Origin: a virus
DNA: 64,000 nucleotides
Direction: 5' to 3' (one strand)
IMG/VR virus record: IMGVR_UViG_3300027365_000009
Coordinates: 85,877-149,876 of that record
Part shown: in pieces, positions 49,542-57,653 of the stretch
How positions within the stretch are numbered: the first letter of the stretch is position 1
How the letters are laid out: each line of letters begins with the position of its first letter
Notes under the pieces: generated by a model
Told to the model about the DNA's origin: nothing
Seen by the model: the letters and a program-made list of their open reading frames with translations, nothing else
Database searches by the model: none
Position numbers and translations under genes: made by a program

Positions 49542-51200
49542 ATGGCTGAACCACATAAGACGTTCTACCGGGACCCCGATCGGGGGTTCCGTATCTGGAA
49601 CCGCGATGAAATCGTCCGCGATGACGGCGGGGGTCGTTGGGTTCCCAATGTTGGGGACCTGGTGTTTGATCCTGACCAAGGCTTCATGCAGGTCATTGAG
49701 GTCGATTACACCACCGGGTACTCCGTGCTGAAACTCTGGCAGGCTCCCGCTGAACCTGAAGAGGCCGAAGTCGAGGATGTCCTGCTGGGTATCGGGCCCG
49801 GCTACGCGTCCGAGTCCTATCGGATTTTCCTGGACCAGTCGGTGACGCCCCATATCCTGGCCCCAGATAGCCGTCTGCATTTCTACGGCTCCATGGTTCA
49901 CTCTTACAAGGTGTTTCTGGGAACGGACATCAGTGAGGAATACGGGAAAGTTATCTCGTCGTTCTTTGATCCGTCTGGGAATTTCCTGGGTAATGCCATT
50001 CCGGTTGAGTCCATTGAGGTCCCTGGGGCCACCAACCAGGTGATCAAGGCCCCAACCGTAGGGTACACCAGCGAGGCGATGGAAGACGGTGAGATCGTCA
50101 CGCTGGTGGCCTATGACGACGAGGGGGGTGTGGTGTCGCGTGCGCAGCTGCTCGTGAACAACACCGAAGCGATTCGTCAGGGTGAAGCGTCACGTAAATA
50201 CGTGAAAGCGATCCAGATTGATTCGCCATTTGTGAGCAGTGCTGACCCGCAGACCATCGAGTTCCCAATTAACGTCACTGTGGAATCCCTACCCATGACG
50301 GGGGTGGTCCACTATAGTGATGGTAGTCGGATTCGTCTACCCATTGATGGCTCGAAGTTCACCCTGTACGGCTTACGTAACTACGTGGCGACCATTGTAG
50401 GGCAGGAGTTCCCTATGGTACTCGCTTACAATATGGCCGAAGATGAGATTTCCTATAACCTGGAACCGTCAGCTAACCGTCGTCTGACCATGTCGTATCA
50501 GGCACGGACAACGACCGCCGATGGGTCGTACGAAGTCAAGCTCTTCGTCTACCCGGTGTGGGTCAGCGAAGCGGTGGGTTACCGTCTGGAATACTGGCTC
50601 TATAACCTGGATCGTCAGACCTACTACAACGTCACGCCGTACATTGAACTGGGCACAACCTCCGCGCCGTTTAACCCGACCCAATACGGTACGACCCAGA
50701 CCATCACGGTGGCGTTGGATCTCAATAAGGTCGATGGTAAATTCGCACCGTATCGTCACGTACAGACCTTCCAGATCGCCCTGCTGTCTCGTGGGGACCA
50801 GAACCAGGATAACTGGATTATCTACTTTACCCCGGATCAAGTCGACGGCTTTGGGCGGAGCGTGAAGGCGGAAGTAGAGTACGTCAATACCAACTATTGG
50901 CACCTGCGTCTGGATCAAGGTCTGCCCTCGAAAGAACTGTGGCTGAAGGAACTCTATGAACGAGTAGAGCCGCTGGTGAATAGCCAGGTCGAAGCGTGGG
51001 CGCCCGTCCCCACCCACTTCGTGGTCAAGACCCTCCACAATACTTACGAGTTTAGTGTGGAGCAGTGGAACGAAGAGTTGGTCATTAACAACGATCTGGA
51101 TGAAGGTGAGCTCCTTTATGTACATTGGATTCGTAAGAACTATGACACCTCACTTCAGTTGGCTGTTACTGCCCTTCCCATTCACCAAATAGGTAATTGA
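49542..51200 (+). CDS. Structural protein, 552 aa (phiKZ gp26-like by position)
   Basis: ATG 49542, two bases after the previous stop, with GAGGTTAATC upstream. N-terminus HKTFYRDPDRGFRIWNRDEI; repeated beta patterns (GDLVFDPDQGFMQVIEVDYT) suggest a jelly-roll or Ig-like body. No catalytic site. It is the last gene of the block and is followed by a terminator shared with the opposing HNH gene. Confidence 0.7.
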   Translation: MAEPHKTFYRDPDRGFRIWNRDEIVRDDGGGRWVPNVGDLVFDPDQGFMQVIEVDYTTGYSVLKLWQAPAEPEEAEVEDVLLGIGPGYASESYRIFLDQSVTPHILAPDSRLHFYGSMVHSYKVFLGTDISEEYGKVISSFFDPSGNFLGNAIPVESIEVPGATNQVIKAPTVGYTSEAMEDGEIVTLVAYDDEGGVVSRAQLLVNNTEAIRQGEASRKYVKAIQIDSPFVSSADPQTIEFPINVTVESLPMTGVVHYSDGSRIRLPIDGSKFTLYGLRNYVATIVGQEFPMVLAYNMAEDEISYNLEPSANRRLTMSYQARTTTADGSYEVKLFVYPVWVSEAVGYRLEYWLYNLDRQTYYNVTPYIELGTTSAPFNPTQYGTTQTITVALDLNKVDGKFAPYRHVQTFQIALLSRGDQNQDNWIIYFTPDQVDGFGRSVKAEVEYVNTNYWHLRLDQGLPSKELWLKELYERVEPLVNSQVEAWAPVPTHFVVKTLHNTYEFSVEQWNEELVINNDLDEGELLYVHWIRKNYDTSLQLAVTALPIHQIGN

Positions 51201-51207
51201 CAACATA

Positions 51208-51233
51208 AGCGGAGGGCATTAATGCCCTCCGCT
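51208..51233. terminator. Bidirectional terminator between convergent genes
   Basis: AGCGGAGGGCAT / ATGCCCTCCGCT around TA, followed on the plus strand by CTTTATTT. It lies between the structural gene ending at 51200 and the HNH gene ending at 51236. Confidence 0.85.
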
Positions 51234-51235
51234 CT

Positions 51236-52417
51236 TTATTTCAAAAACACAACGTCTATTCCAGGCAATGTATTCTGTTGAGCTTTGTATCTCACCCAAT
51301 GCGTGGGATTATCATATTCTTCCGATAGTTCATGAACACTCAAATAATACTTAACTTCGCCTGTTTTATTATTACGTGTTTTCAGTGGATGTGCTTTACC
51401 GGGGATACCTAACAAACTTATTTGGATTTGGTCTTCGTTATAAGGCAGAAATTCTTCGTTTTTGTGAGGTCTTCTGATATGATGACCTTTTAGGAAACGT
51501 GCGCGCCCACTGTCCAACCATCCGCTCAATTGGTTTTCTGTTATTTCTAAATAATTAATAACCTCCCTACTCGTGGAAAATACCCGGATAGTATCGGTTA
51601 GATAATTCTTAACTTCAAAAGTACCCCCACGGCTAGCTCTTCGCTGGCTGTATTCTTTGACTGAATCATCAATGTCTTTTTTATTGATTCCATTTAATAT
51701 TTTTCTCCATGATTTGTCACCATGTCTGAATATAATCCATCCATTGACCAAAATGCTCTTTTCTAACGATTCTCTTAGTCTCGTATCGGATAACCCCGTC
51801 ATGAAACTAAGTTCAAATATCGAGTTAGCTGTAATTGAAATATTGTTCGATAAATTAAGTGCAAATACGGGAATGCGTCTTTTAAGTTGAACTGAAGAAT
51901 ATTTTATTACGCTCACTATAAATTTATCGAGATAGGGCTGCCTGCTGTTGTTATAAGTCCTTAATATCGAATACGCCTCATTTTTGGTTAAACCAAAGTA
52001 ATCCCCAAATTCACGCATGGAATAAAAATCTGTTATCTTCTTATCCTCAACATTAGTGATTTGTATATGTGTCGTTGATTTAATTAACCTGTTTCTAACG
52101 GCGTGTAATTTATTCTCCGTTGGTGTAGTCCATTCCACATTGTCTTTATGGTTATTATCTTTAATACCGTCCTTATGGTTGACATTTGTTTTATCCGGAC
52201 TATCGGGCATGCCGTGGAAGCTAAGACAGACTAGGCGGTGAACGGTCTTATTGTACCGTTTGCCATCACGGTAAGGGTGGACTCTAAGATAACCAAAACG
52301 TTTATCTATATATTGTTTGAGAAGTCGTCCGGTATTTTTTCTTCGGACTCTCCCGATTGACGAAATTTCATATAAAGGGAAGTCATACATGTCAACCCAT
52401 ATTTCTTCTTCACACAT
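51236..52417 (-). CDS. HNH homing endonuclease with repeated DNA-binding modules
   Basis: 393 residues, ATG 52417. NUMOD4-like start (MYDFPLYEISSIGRVRRKNT), then HNH core: HRLVCLSFHG, NVNHKDGIKDNNHKDNVEW (H-N-H with NHKDG.K.N....NLEW pattern). The C-terminal two thirds carry several NUMOD-like repeats (ALNLSNNISITANSIFELSF; VINYLEITENQLSGWL) that read DNA bases. Base composition is clearly more A/T-rich than the neighbours, a sign of recent arrival. It sits between a structural gene and a broken tail-fibre gene, next to terminase. A target in one of these genes is likely. Confidence 0.9.
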   Translation of the reverse strand: MCEEEIWVDMYDFPLYEISSIGRVRRKNTGRLLKQYIDKRFGYLRVHPYRDGKRYNKTVHRLVCLSFHGMPDSPDKTNVNHKDGIKDNNHKDNVEWTTPTENKLHAVRNRLIKSTTHIQITNVEDKKITDFYSMREFGDYFGLTKNEAYSILRTYNNSRQPYLDKFIVSVIKYSSVQLKRRIPVFALNLSNNISITANSIFELSFMTGLSDTRLRESLEKSILVNGWIIFRHGDKSWRKILNGINKKDIDDSVKEYSQRRASRGGTFEVKNYLTDTIRVFSTSREVINYLEITENQLSGWLDSGRARFLKGHHIRRPHKNEEFLPYNEDQIQISLLGIPGKAHPLKTRNNKTGEVKYYLSVHELSEEYDNPTHWVRYKAQQNTLPGIDVVFLK

Positions 52418-52495
52418 GTTCGTTTAATCCATTTAAAATATAAACCATATTATATGGCACTAGTATATTTTTGTTTGTTTAGGCCTGCAGCTCGC

Positions 52496-52563
52496 GGTAA
52501 CAGCGTTACCTGTTCATCAGGTAGGATCTTAACGACATAGTCGGGCCCTCATGACGAGGGCCC
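52496..52563 (+). other. Hairpin cluster upstream of the amber-broken fibre gene
   Basis: Three inverted repeats: GGTAAC / GTTACC (52496-52510), ACCTG / CAGGT (52508-52522, overlapping the first, so the two are mutually exclusive), and GGGCCCTC / GAGGGCCC with loop ATGAC (52543-52563). The last looks like a terminator and lies 20 bases before the ATG at 52584, as a terminator also lies before the intact paralogue at 42550. A switchable leader is possible. 52418-52495 is AT-rich and holds no gene. Confidence 0.45.
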
Positions 52564-52583
52564 CCTAATTGGAGTCTTTAGCA

Positions 52584-53417
52584 ATGAGAACACGGTTTTT
52601 ACGCGGGAATACCGCGGAGAATAATGGACTCACACTCCCGAACGGGGAGTTGAGCATTGATCTGTAGAAGAAAGCCCTCCGTCTTCATGATGGTCAGACC
52701 CCCGGTGGCTTTGAGATGGTGGGCCAGAAAGCTTACATACCACCTGTGGGGCCCGGACCCACCACCCTAGTCGCCGGCGACACCGCGGCGGGCTTTTATG
52801 GTGAGGTAACTGGGGAGGAACTGATAACCTATGGGGCGTTATCGACGTCGGTAGGACTGTCTGCCGGTACTCTTATTAATGATTCTACATCGGTGTGGCT
52901 CAAGTTTGCCCTTGATGGAAAAACATTATTTATTAGTAAGAAACGCGTACGTAATGAAATTAGTTGGGAGGATATCTACAATATAGGTGCGGTTTATGGA
53001 ACGGGGGACACCGGCACGCACCCCATTAACGGAGGAGTTATTCAGGATCGAACGGTAACCATCGGACAAAACATCTTTAAAGTCCGCAATTTGAAAGGCG
53101 CCGCGGAAGACCCAGTCCCTAATCTCGCCTATGCCACTCATACCGACCCAATTGAAACAGCAGGCTCCGAGTGGAACCGACTACTTTACCCCGTACATAG
53201 AGATGACCCAGCGGGTTGGGCAACGTACAATAATGGGGATTTAGAATTCGGCACCGGTGTTGTTAGTTATGGAAGTCATGTACAAGAAACGTTTGAAACC
53301 GATACCACAAAACGCATATCCCGTGGGGTAAATGGCTACAATACCTTAGGGGGTGTGGAACTCACCACTAACCGTGTCATTGAGGGTTGGCGTCCCGTGT
53401 TGGAACTCATTGAATAA
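52584..53417 (+). pseudogene. Tail-fibre-like protein interrupted by one amber codon
   Basis: From ATG 52584 the frame reads MRTRFLRGNTAENNGLTLPN, GELSIDL, then TAG at 52665-52667, then KKALRLHDGQTPGG and on to a stop at 53415. The intact paralogue at 42550 has Glu (GAG) at that codon 28: one G-to-T change. The rest (277 codons in all) is open and ends with the shared tip domain GSEWNRLLYPVHRDDP ... GWRPVLELIE. So it is either a very recent pseudogene, or it is made by amber read-through or restart at a later codon. It lies beside the HNH gene and terminase. Confidence 0.85.
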
Positions 53418-53426
53418 CTACATAGG

Positions 53427-53447
53427 GAGGCCCCCACTGGGGGCCTC
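53427..53447. terminator. Bidirectional terminator between convergent genes
   Basis: GAGGCCCCC / GGGGGCCTC with loop ACT, then GTTTT on the plus strand. It separates the fibre pseudogene from the terminase, which ends at 53451. Confidence 0.9.
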
Positions 53448-53450
53448 GTT

Positions 53451-55622
53451 TTATGCCACAAAGCGTAGATGTTTTCCTGCCCGTGAAGTAAAGCGTTTCA
53501 GTTTCGAGTTACGACTGCGCTCTTCTTGAGCCTGCTTGATCATCGCATCAATACCTACCCCCATCATCTCCTGGACGTCAATGCGACCTGACAGACGACG
53601 CAGTTTCATCTCCAGTTTCTGTACCACCATTGGATCTTGGGCTCCTTTGAGTTCTTCGACTAAGGCGTTAAACTCATGCTGGTACTGTTGCTGCTGCTGG
53701 CGCTTGTATTGCTGCTCAGGACTCATCTCTCGCGTATTGTTCACGGCTTCGGAGAATACACGAGCGGAATCAATCCCGTAATACTGCAAGTGGCGAGCCT
53801 TTGTACAGAACCAGTGAGCTAACAGCCAGGAGATGACCATGTCATCGTGGTTACCTGCTGAGTGGTCAATGCGACCATTCTTGATGGTCAGTGATAACAG
53901 CTCATTGATCAAGGTCTTGTCATTGACCCGTTTGGCTCCTAACCGTAGCGCGGACTTCAATGCTTCACCGTACAGGGCATCGCGGGAATGACGACCGGCT
54001 CCCGTTGTATTGAACCCGAAATACTTCTTGAAACGGTCATAGAAGTAAGACGGGCGAGACGACAACGGCTTCTGAATTTCCGCATACTCTGTCTTGTAGG
54101 ATTCTGGTTCATCCACAATCCGGTTGTAGATCCGTTTGAAGGGATCAACACCCTTAATCGGTAAATGAATGAACATGGTATCCAGAATCGCCGTGCCCAT
54201 GGATTTCCGCTCAGGAATCATGGTGAGTTTTGGGAAACGGATCAACAGGTTAGCAAAGAACATCCCCAGTTTGGTGATGTTGGTTTCGTTATACCGTCCA
54301 GTGGCTAGAACATCATGAGTATATGAATCAATGATCACCATGCCGGTGGCATCGGTATCCTCCCCTAACGCCTCACTGGGGTCATTCCCCAGTACCGGAT
54401 GGCAGTTATTCATCCGCTCGGCAATTTCATGGTGAGGAATGTACCAACGGATCACATACCCATCGTCACTGATCTCCGTGTACAGAACTTCACGCTCGCT
54501 GTTCTTGACGTTGTGTTTCTCTTCGGTGGACAGCGGCGTACCCTCGGTACCCGTGGTCCAGATGTTAAAGTAGTCACGATCCGCCAGCTCGCCTGAGGAG
54601 TTGGATTCACGCAACTTACGGTACAACCACTCATCGGTTTTACCCAGCTGACGATGGTTGAATGCTCCGTAGATCAAGGGTTTGAGGCCCGTGGAGTTCT
54701 TCTCAACGATCTTGGCGTACTCTTCTCGACTCCCTGCATCGTAGTAGGTCTCACTCCAAGGTGCTCCTCCGGTCATAAAGCGGTAGGCAAACGCACCATC
54801 GCGCGAGTTGATGTTACCCGCCGTCGTCGTGTAGACGTTACCATAAGGTTGGTCGGCAGCGGCCGCCTCATCGCGCGCCGCCGAGCCAGACGACAGGGCA
54901 ACGGGAAGTGAGAGTTCGACCAAGTTAATGAACGCCAACTCGTCAAAGTGGAGCACGGGTACTGTTAGACCACGGCCCAGCTTATCAGCACCCACCTTGT
55001 CATTACGACCTACCGCGGTTTTGTAATAATTACCCGCCACGACATTGGTCAACATTTCATTGTTGTCAGCGTCATTACGGTTAGGGTAATAGATGTACTC
55101 GGGAAGGAGGTCACGAATCTCTTTGAGTCGTTCGATGTTGTTGTTACGTAGTGCGTTGTCTTTCGTAATCAGGTATACGGTGGTGTTTGCTGCCCAGATA
55201 AATTGGAGGCCCACCATCAGACAATCAGTGGAGACCGACTTACCGGTCTGACGGGGTTGGAGAAGCCCAAAGTCCACATGGTTAAAGAACGACCAATACA
55301 TGGCGATATTACCGCGATTGGCTTGGAAACGAATCGGCTCCGTACCCGCGTTCGGTGGTATGCGCATCAACTCACGAAATACGTACCATGGATTATAGCG
55401 GGCCTCCAATGCTATCTTGAACTTTTCTTCTTTAGTCAGTGTGGGACTGAACGGATCAATCCCTGAGAGTTCCGGCTGCATTAAGGCCAGGGGAAACTCC
55501 GCATTACGGATTCCCATTTTCTTGTACAAATACACCAGGCGTTTGAAGGATTCGTTGGTGGTGTTGTAATCAACAACTGCGTTGGGAAACCGCTCCCAAT
55601 CGCTTAGGTGGAGAATGGCCAT
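53451..55622 (-). CDS. Terminase large subunit
   Basis: 723 residues, ATG 55622. Packaging motor ATPase and nuclease. Walker A-like LLQPRQTGKSVSTDCLMVG near residue 120; Walker B VLHFDELAFI near 227 (acid pair DE). In the C-terminal nuclease half, acidic candidates are GMVIIDSYTHD (about 430), ERKSMGTAILD, and NGRIDHSAGNHDDMVISWLLAHW near 590, where HDDM-type acids end TerL nucleases. The tail (Q-rich, YKRQQQQQYQHEF) is helical. It is transcribed alone from a late-type motif 22 bases upstream, with terminators on both sides. Confidence 0.92.
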   Translation of the reverse strand: MAILHLSDWERFPNAVVDYNTTNESFKRLVYLYKKMGIRNAEFPLALMQPELSGIDPFSPTLTKEEKFKIALEARYNPWYVFRELMRIPPNAGTEPIRFQANRGNIAMYWSFFNHVDFGLLQPRQTGKSVSTDCLMVGLQFIWAANTTVYLITKDNALRNNNIERLKEIRDLLPEYIYYPNRNDADNNEMLTNVVAGNYYKTAVGRNDKVGADKLGRGLTVPVLHFDELAFINLVELSLPVALSSGSAARDEAAAADQPYGNVYTTTAGNINSRDGAFAYRFMTGGAPWSETYYDAGSREEYAKIVEKNSTGLKPLIYGAFNHRQLGKTDEWLYRKLRESNSSGELADRDYFNIWTTGTEGTPLSTEEKHNVKNSEREVLYTEISDDGYVIRWYIPHHEIAERMNNCHPVLGNDPSEALGEDTDATGMVIIDSYTHDVLATGRYNETNITKLGMFFANLLIRFPKLTMIPERKSMGTAILDTMFIHLPIKGVDPFKRIYNRIVDEPESYKTEYAEIQKPLSSRPSYFYDRFKKYFGFNTTGAGRHSRDALYGEALKSALRLGAKRVNDKTLINELLSLTIKNGRIDHSAGNHDDMVISWLLAHWFCTKARHLQYYGIDSARVFSEAVNNTREMSPEQQYKRQQQQQYQHEFNALVEELKGAQDPMVVQKLEMKLRRLSGRIDVQEMMGVGIDAMIKQAQEERSRNSKLKRFTSRAGKHLRFVA

Positions 55623-55643
55623 AGAGGTATCCTAGAAGGTTAA

Positions 55644-55656
55644 CATAGTCTATACC
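55644..55656 (-). promoter_or_regulatory. Late-type promoter motif (terminase)
   Basis: Minus-strand GGTATAGACTATG, only 22 bases upstream of the terminase start. It shares ACTATG and the preceding A/T bases with the motifs at 36031, 45830 and 60644. Confidence 0.5.
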
Positions 55657-55676
55657 ATCTCACTATGGCGGCATAA

Positions 55677-55698
55677 CAGGGCTCCCGTAGGAGCCCTG
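55677..55698 (-). terminator. Terminator hairpin
   Basis: CAGGGCTCC / GGAGCCCTG with loop CGTA, 6 bases beyond the stop of the P-loop gene (minus strand), separating it from terminase. Confidence 0.85.
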
Positions 55699-55704
55699 GA
55701 TATA

Positions 55705-56175
55705 TTACGTCCCTACTTCGATGACCTTTGTGTAATTATCTCCCACCATCGCCGCCCACTGGTATATTTTTGACGGTTTGATCCGCTGATTGATAACTTT
55801 GGACTCGTCCACGAGGATATACCGTGCTCTAATCGGCCGCCGATAATTAAGGTCATTTAAATTATCGAGTATATCGATGGGCGTCAACACCTGACGATCG
55901 CGGATATGTCCGGTGGTATTCTCCAAATATAGGTCTTTATGCTCGGCGTTGATGGTAAGTATATACACCCCATTATTATGATTAGCCCAGTTGATCAGGG
56001 CGGCAGTTTTTCCACATTGACGCGGTAACGTAAGACCGATGGTATTGTATTCCCGCAAGAAAGTGGGGAGTGCTATACCCTCAGACATCCATGAAACATC
56101 GTGGATCGACGGGGTGAACGCTAACAGCTCATTCAGGACAGCACTGATATCAGTGTTCCTCTGAGACGTGATCAT
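55705..56175 (-). CDS. Small P-loop NTPase resembling a terminase ATPase core
   Basis: 156 residues, ATG 56175 after AAGGAT. Walker A LTLPRQCGKTAALINWA (compare LLQPRQTGKS of the adjacent terminase) and Walker B ARYILVDESKVI with DE. The N-terminal 50 residues hold an adenine-side region. There is no nuclease domain and the whole is about a fifth of TerL. It lies directly upstream of terminase in transcription order. It could be a packaging accessory, a small-terminase-like factor or an anti-host ATPase. The two Walker motifs are certain; the role is inference. Confidence 0.7.
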   Translation of the reverse strand: MITSQRNTDISAVLNELLAFTPSIHDVSWMSEGIALPTFLREYNTIGLTLPRQCGKTAALINWANHNNGVYILTINAEHKDLYLENTTGHIRDRQVLTPIDILDNLNDLNYRRPIRARYILVDESKVINQRIKPSKIYQWAAMVGDNYTKVIEVGT

Positions 56176-56180
56176 AGCAA

Positions 56181-56279
56181 TTAATCCTTTTGGTTCGGAG
56201 AAGAGTGTCGGCCCAACCGGATAACCAACACCAGAAACGCCAACACCACCATGCTACTGGAGAAGAGTAGCATAATCAT
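56181..56279 (-). CDS. 32-residue membrane peptide
   Basis: ATG 56279 to TAA encodes MIMLLFSSSMVVLAFLVLVI followed by RLGRHSSPNQKD: one membrane helix and a short basic tail. Six bases before the P-loop gene and 18 after the previous stop, so it fits the operon; GGGGTGA serves as ribosome site. Too short for family recognition. Confidence 0.5.
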   Translation of the reverse strand: MIMLLFSSSMVVLAFLVLVIRLGRHSSPNQKD

Positions 56280-56297
56280 TCACCCCGTGGGTAATTT

Positions 56298-56504
56298 TCA
56301 TTTTCGAGAGAACAGACGACGCCACCAAGGAAGACGTTTCTTGGGAAATGGAGTTGATGGAGGATATTCCACATGGTGGGTGGTGATGCTCTCACCCAAT
56401 CCCGGTCCAATGAATCGTGATTTCTCGTCAGAAGAAATAGTCCGTTTTATATCCAGCTTCGGTTTCATTACAATGATTTCGTAAGACATTGCCGGCACAG
56501 GCAT
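56298..56504 (-). CDS. Small basic-tailed protein, 68 aa
   Basis: ATG 56504 (GGGGATAA upstream, overlapping the previous gene by 37 bases) or ATG 56489. The C-terminus KKRLPWWRRLFSRK is a strongly basic, Trp-containing amphipathic tail of the type that binds membranes or nucleic acid. Function unknown. Confidence 0.55.
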   Translation of the reverse strand: MPVPAMSYEIIVMKPKLDIKRTISSDEKSRFIGPGLGESITTHHVEYPPSTPFPKKRLPWWRRLFSRK

Positions 56505-56821
56505 TTATCCCCATCGGCAATATCGGGGTTATAAGTTTTGGGTTTGTCCATACACCAGCAAGTACTCGAGGATTTACCGGCGTCGATGGCACAATAAGCA
56601 GGACCACCACAGGAGGGGCAATCGTGCGTGGATATCTGGCCTTTCAATTGTTCCATAAGCTGCATACGGTCGCCCACGGGTAATCCTCCCCACTGCATGA
56701 TTTCGGTACGTGTACGATAACACCCCCGACAAAGAAACTCCCCTACCAGACGACACTGTTTAATACAGGGCGTGAGGGGTTTCTCTACCGGGAGTGTCTT
56801 ACCGCAAGGGCGCTTAGCCAC
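56468..56821 (-). CDS. DUF1289 + cysteine-rich CWC fusion protein
   Basis: 117 residues from a GTG at 56821 that overlaps the previous TAA and has GGAG 5 bases upstream (an ATG at 56863 would add 14 residues). N-terminal half: TPCIKQCRL...EFLCRGCYRTRTEIMQW matches DUF1289 (PC...C......C.GC.RT..EI..W), a small probable metal-binding domain. C-terminal half: DCPSCGGPAYCAI...CWCM matches the cysteine-rich CWC family (CP.C.....C.....CWC). It then ends KCLCRQCLTKSL, another Cys pair. Twelve or so Cys in 117 residues imply one or two zinc or Fe-S sites. It lies between the NrdJ tail gene and small membrane genes; a redox or metal role with NrdJ is conceivable. Confidence 0.7.
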   Translation of the reverse strand: MAKRPCGKTLPVEKPLTPCIKQCRLVGEFLCRGCYRTRTEIMQWGGLPVGDRMQLMEQLKGQISTHDCPSCGGPAYCAIDAGKSSSTCWCMDKPKTYNPDIADGDKCLCRQCLTKSL

Positions 56822-57575
56822 ACTTACTCCAACCACACCCTTCCACGCAGGTGGGACACCCATCCATCAGGACGAGATCCGAGCTACACTCAGGACATTT
56901 GCCTACAGACTTAGCAGCGGGCTCATCTTTCCCACCAATCGGGGTAACCTCGGGTTCCGGTTGGGGAGCTTTCGCTTCCGGTTCCGGGGTATAACCCGAC
57001 AGCTTTTGGGTATAACGTCCCACGATGTCCTGAAGTGGTGCTTGGAAGCCATCCTCGTCCAGGAAGCCACGCTTAAACAGGATCTGTTGGATCGACCAGG
57101 CGATAGCCGCCACCTCGGAGTCATGGAATGCCGGCTTACCGTACTTGTTCCAGCCACAACGCACCAGGCCCTTATCCCAAGCGACTTTACGTAGGTCCTG
57201 GAGGGCTTGGGTAGCATACCCACCGCGAGCGGCCAGGGACAGGCTACGCATGGTGGCGGTCACCCACTGGTGCTCGGTGGAGAGTTGACCTGACGGGATG
57301 AAGAATTCGATGGGACGCTCGATAGTGAGTTCCTTACCGTCCACCACACCGGTGACTGGCATGAACGACACCACCACGTAGAGTTTCTTCTTGCCTTCAG
57401 CACCGACCATGCTGATCTTTTCAGAGACCGCCTCCAGTGATCCCTCGGGACGAGACTCAACACGGGAGGTTAAGGGGTTATCGTCCGGGATCGCAACATC
57501 AACGGTGGCGTCATCCGGGTTAGCCTTGGTCGCCACTTGATAGCCCACGATCTTTGAGGTAATTTCAACAGTCAT
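56814..57575 (-). CDS. nrdJb: NrdJ second polypeptide: TSCPD-like domain plus C-terminal cysteine tail
   Basis: 253 residues, ATG 57575, GGAAG upstream. The middle (KKKLYVVVSFMPVTG ... FFIPSGQLSTEHQWVTATMRSLSLAARGG) resembles the TSCPD domain found near the C-terminus of single-chain class II reductases. The last 28 residues are CPECSSDLVLMDGCPTCVEG followed by CGWSKCG: a zinc ribbon and the terminal ..SKC. tail that normally ends NrdJ and reduces the active-site disulfide. The catalytic polypeptide just upstream lacks any such tail, so the two genes together make one enzyme, like nrdJa/nrdJb described for pseudomonads. A Pro/Glu-rich linker separates the two domains. Confidence 0.75.
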   Translation of the reverse strand: MTVEITSKIVGYQVATKANPDDATVDVAIPDDNPLTSRVESRPEGSLEAVSEKISMVGAEGKKKLYVVVSFMPVTGVVDGKELTIERPIEFFIPSGQLSTEHQWVTATMRSLSLAARGGYATQALQDLRKVAWDKGLVRCGWNKYGKPAFHDSEVAAIAWSIQQILFKRGFLDEDGFQAPLQDIVGRYTQKLSGYTPEPEAKAPQPEPEVTPIGGKDEPAAKSVGKCPECSSDLVLMDGCPTCVEGCGWSKCG

Positions 57576-57653
57576 GATATCTTCCGAAATTATATTACTG
57601 GATAGGGGAGGGGACCCCGTAAGGCCCCCTAGGTTTATCTCGATAAATGGGAC

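Noticed and set aside
55701-55708. TATATTAC, the exact phiKZ early promoter octamer, on the plus strand
   Set aside because: It overlaps the stop codon of a minus-strand gene and a terminator, and no plus-strand gene starts downstream; likely chance.
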